Shown: positions 5,917-7,979 of the stretch, in pieces | Layout: every line of letters starts with the position of its first letter | How positions within the stretch are numbered: position 1 is the stretch's first letter | Source of the DNA: an uncultured Veillonella sp. | GTDB taxonomy: Bacteria; Bacillota; Negativicutes; Veillonellales; Veillonellaceae | DNA: 7,979 bases | Assembly (NCBI RefSeq): GCF_905209685.1 | Contig: NZ_CAJLUB010000088.1 | Coordinates: 1-7,979, forward strand | Reading direction: 5' to 3' | Notes under the pieces: generated by a model | Databases searched by the model: none | What the model was told of the DNA's origin: nothing | What the model saw: only the letters and a program-made list of their open reading frames with translations | Program-made: the position numbers and the translations under genes

Positions 5917-6411
5917 ATGGCTAAAGATTGTTCCTTTGACGTTGTGTCCGAAGTGGATATGCAGGAAGTAGATAATGCGGTAAACCAAGCAAAAAAAGAG
6001 ATTGGTACCCGTTATGATTTCCGTGGTTCTAAAGCAGAAATTAGTCTTGAAGGCGACACTATCAAAATCATCGGTGATGATGAATATAAATTGAATGCCA
6101 TTATCGATGTATTAAAAGGCAAAATGGTTAAACGTAATGTAGCGATTAAAAATCTTGACTACGGTAAGGTTGAACCAGCAGCGGGTGCCACAGTTCGCCA
6201 AGTGATTACTATTAAAAAAGGCATTACTAAAGAAAATGCTAAAGAAGTAGTAAAAGCAATTAAAAATATGAAAATTAAGGTACAAGCATCTATCCAAGAG
6301 GATCAAGTGCGCGTATCTGGTAAAGATAAAGATGATTTGCAAGCTGTTATCCAAATGTTAAAACAATTGGATATCCCTGTAGAATTGCAATTCGTTAACT
6401 TCCGTTCTTAA
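5917..6411 (+). CDS. yajQ: YajQ-family nucleotide-binding protein (UPF0234)
   Basis: The 164-residue cytoplasmic protein matches the YajQ family along its whole length. It begins with the characteristic [20 protein letters not shown] (6-25), followed by [14 protein letters not shown] (29-42). The second half carries the matching fold [29 protein letters not shown], and it ends in the typical QFVNFRS. The family has two ferredoxin-like domains and binds nucleotides and RNA; in Xanthomonas and Pseudomonas relatives, binding of cyclic di-GMP has been reported, which need not hold here. Length is normal. The start at 5917 is set by the strong ribosome site. It lies 71 bases upstream of cbiD in the same direction, but an 11-bp hairpin sits between them, so co-transcription is possible rather than certain. 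Confidence 0.93.
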   Translation: MAKDCSFDVVSEVDMQEVDNAVNQAKKEIGTRYDFRGSKAEISLEGDTIKIIGDDEYKLNAIIDVLKGKMVKRNVAIKNLDYGKVEPAAGATVRQVITIKKGITKENAKEVVKAIKNMKIKVQASIQEDQVRVSGKDKDDLQAVIQMLKQLDIPVELQFVNFRS

Positions 6412-6427
6412 TAACATATGTCCATAA

Positions 6428-6467
6428 GATAGGGTTAGTTTAATTCGTATGAGTTGCTAACCCTATC
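6428..6467 (+). other. Long perfect hairpin between yajQ and cbiD
   Basis: GATAGGGTTAG (6428-6438) and CTAACCCTATC (6457-6467) form a perfect 11-base inverted repeat around an 18-base loop. No T-tract follows on either strand, so this is not a standard intrinsic terminator. The right arm ends five bases before the TAGGAGG ribosome site of cbiD. Plausible roles are a 3' stabiliser for the yajQ message, an mRNA processing point, or a control element for cbiD translation. Confidence 0.7.
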
Positions 6468-6471
6468 GGTG

Positions 6472-6478
6472 TAGGAGG
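6472..6478 (+). promoter_or_regulatory. Ribosome binding site of cbiD
   Basis: TAGGAGG lies four bases before the ATG at 6483, a strong site that supports this start. It sits immediately after the right arm of the intergenic hairpin. Confidence 0.88.
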
Positions 6479-6482
6479 CCTT

Positions 6483-7601
6483 ATGAAAGTAGAGGACATG
6501 AAGGGTGGCTATACCACAGGTTCATGTGCTACGGCAGGTATGAAAGCTGGTTTGTTGGCCCTCTTAGATAAGAACATCGTGGACCAAGTGGTCATTGAAA
6601 ATCCTCAAGGTCAGTACATTGAAGTGCCTATTAAAGCCGTAGAGGTACTATCTGATATAGAGGCTAAGGTAACCGTTATGAAAGACGGTGGCGATGATCC
6701 TGATGTTACGCATGGCAATGATGTGGAAACAACGGTGACCCTTGATGATACTGGTGAACTACGATTCCGAGCGGGTTTTGGCGTAGGGACGGTAACGAAA
6801 CCGGGCCTTGCTATGCCGCCAGGAGAACCAGCTATCAATCCAGGGCCTCGAGCGATGATGAAAATCGTCTTTGAAGAGCACTGTGTACATGGTCAAGGTG
6901 TAACGGTAACGGTGAGCGTGCCAAACGGTATGGTTTTAGCCAAGAAAACATTAAATCATACCCTAGGTATCGAAGGTGGTATTTCTATTATTGGAACTAC
7001 AGGTATCGTTAAACCCATGAGTGAAGAAGGGTTCAAAAACTCTTTGGTTCCTCAGCTAAAAGTTATGAAGGCCAATGGCTGTGAAACAGCTGTTCTTGTG
7101 CCGGGCCGTATTGGTCAAGATTTAGCTGAACAAGTATTAGGTATTCATAAGAACCAAATGGCCGAAACGAGTAACTTTATCGGCTTTATGCTCGAAAAAG
7201 CTGTTGAAATTGGCTTCAAACGTATCTTGATTATCGGTCATATTGGTAAGCTAATAAAACTAGCTAGTGGTAGTTTCCACACACACAATCGCATGAGTGA
7301 TGGCCGCATGGAAAGTATCGTAGCTTATGCTGCTTTAGAAGGGGCATCCCAAGCGGTGTGTGAAGAGTTATTTAATTGCCAAACCACAGAGTCTACGTTC
7401 CCGATTTTAGAACGAGAAGGACTGACTGGTGTATACCAACGCGTTGTAGATCGTGCATCTTTGCGTAGTGAGCGATATATTGCTAACGAGGCAGAGGTAG
7501 GTATCATCATTACCACCTTAAAAGGTGAGATTTTGGCAATGGATAAGCATGCTAAAGAGATAGGAGAGCTTGAACAATGGCACATACCTTGTATATCGTA
7601 G
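6483..7601 (+). CDS. cbiD: Cobalt-precorrin-5B C(1)-methyltransferase
   Basis: The 372-residue cytoplasmic enzyme methylates C-1 of cobalt-precorrin-5B, using S-adenosylmethionine, in the anaerobic (early cobalt insertion) route to cobalamin. Family signatures in order are GGYTTGSCATAGMKA at 8-22; KDGGDDPDVTHG at 67-78; GVGTVTKPGLAMPPGEPAINPGPR at 100-123; GTTGIVKPMSEEGF at 171-184; GHIGKLIKLASGSFHTHN at 252-269; and SDGRMES at 272-278. Length is normal (about 360-380) and the frame is intact. The start is fixed by the ribosome site and by the closeness of the GYTTGSCATA motif to the N-terminus. Its 3' end overlaps cbiE by 25 bases, a sign of an operon with coupled translation. No cobalamin riboswitch was recognised upstream within the window. 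Confidence 0.96.
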   Translation: MKVEDMKGGYTTGSCATAGMKAGLLALLDKNIVDQVVIENPQGQYIEVPIKAVEVLSDIEAKVTVMKDGGDDPDVTHGNDVETTVTLDDTGELRFRAGFGVGTVTKPGLAMPPGEPAINPGPRAMMKIVFEEHCVHGQGVTVTVSVPNGMVLAKKTLNHTLGIEGGISIIGTTGIVKPMSEEGFKNSLVPQLKVMKANGCETAVLVPGRIGQDLAEQVLGIHKNQMAETSNFIGFMLEKAVEIGFKRILIIGHIGKLIKLASGSFHTHNRMSDGRMESIVAYAALEGASQAVCEELFNCQTTESTFPILEREGLTGVYQRVVDRASLRSERYIANEAEVGIIITTLKGEILAMDKHAKEIGELEQWHIPCIS

Positions 7602-7979
7602 GCATTGGTCCAGGTAATCCTGATTATGTGGTACCTAAAGGCCTTAATTTAATTAAACATGCTACAGTATTGGTCGGTAGCGAACGGTCCTTAGAGGACT
7701 TTCAAGAGCCTGGCCAAATTACATATCCTGTAACAGGTAAGCTTAGCCTGCTAGCTGAGCAAATTGAGCGTGAGCTCAACCATCATGACGTTGTCGTTAT
7801 GGTAAGTGGTGATACAGGCTACTATAGCTTGTTGCCATATTTAAAGAAGAAATTCCCTGCCAATCCTATTGAGGTTGTGCCAGGCATTAGTTCTATGACC
7901 TTTGCCTTTGCTCGACTCAATGAGGTGTGGCATGATGCGGATTTAATGAGCTTTCACGGTCGCCAACCAGCGCCTGAAA
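7577..7979 (+). CDS. cbiE: Cobalt-precorrin-7 C(5)-methyltransferase, C-terminus cut off by window edge
   Basis: The frame from the ATG at 7577 is open to the window edge (134 complete codons). It shows the tetrapyrrole methylase fold: YIVGIGPGNPDYV at 6-18 (the first glycine-rich loop), a VGSERSL segment at 33-39, VVMVSGDTGYYS at 73-84 (the S-adenosylmethionine-binding SGD loop), EVVPGISSM at 99-107, and LMSFHGR at 123-129, typical of CbiE/CobL-N proteins. The enzyme methylates C-5 of the corrin ring in the anaerobic cobalamin pathway. CbiE is usually about 200-240 residues, sometimes fused to the CbiT decarboxylase; which form this is lies beyond the edge. GGAGAG (7564-7569), inside the end of cbiD, is a suitable ribosome site seven to eight bases before the ATG. 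The 25-base overlap with cbiD indicates one transcript. Confidence 0.92.
   Translation, partial: MAHTLYIVGIGPGNPDYVVPKGLNLIKHATVLVGSERSLEDFQEPGQITYPVTGKLSLLAEQIERELNHHDVVVMVSGDTGYYSLLPYLKKKFPANPIEVVPGISSMTFAFARLNEVWHDADLMSFHGRQPAPE

Noticed and set aside
1..7979. CRISPR array, insertion sequence, integrase, toxin-antitoxin or defence genes
   Set aside because: No regularly spaced repeats, transposase motifs, attachment-site-like duplications or recognisable small toxin/antitoxin frames were seen on either strand.

Overview
This window looks like chromosomal DNA from a Veillonella-type organism (Negativicutes: anaerobic diderms within the Firmicutes). The assignment is inferred from gene content and protein character: a class II aldolase, a SpoVB-type flippase in what would be a non-sporulating diderm, an anaerobic (cbi-type) cobalamin pathway, and exported WG-repeat proteins. 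Base composition is moderately AT-rich, and most genes have strong AGGAGG-type ribosome sites. No database search was possible.

Layout. The left part (about 1-2911) is transcribed leftward. It holds a partial SpoVB/MOP-family flippase (1-827) directly behind the fructose-bisphosphate aldolase gene fba (831-1760), and then, further upstream, an RluA-family pseudouridine synthase gene (2012-2911). From 2912 onward everything reads rightward. Two genes for exported proteins come first: a 534-residue WG-repeat protein (3117-4721) and a 238-residue beta-rich secreted protein of unknown function (4886-5602). The second is closed by a strong intrinsic terminator (5635-5688). A second rightward group then starts: yajQ (5917-6411), cbiD (6483-7601) and cbiE (7577 to the window edge).

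How the genes relate. fba and the flippase gene are three bases apart and are probably translationally coupled. The pseudouridine synthase gene has an extended -10 box right in front of its best start codon and no ribosome site, which suggests a leaderless mRNA. The two exported proteins share direction, a signal-peptide design and an AT-rich style, and no convincing terminator separates them. They are the least characterised part of the window and could form one envelope module, although nothing proves it. cbiD and cbiE overlap by 25 bases and encode neighbouring steps of anaerobic corrin-ring methylation (C1 and C5). yajQ lies 71 bases upstream of cbiD, and an 11-bp perfect hairpin fills most of that gap.

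I found no CRISPR array, insertion sequence, tRNA, rRNA, phage gene or recognisable defence system. Most of the window is ordinary housekeeping DNA. The points worth a second look are the leaderless-type start, the two structured leader or spacer elements around yajQ-cbiD, and the pair of uncharacterised exported proteins.
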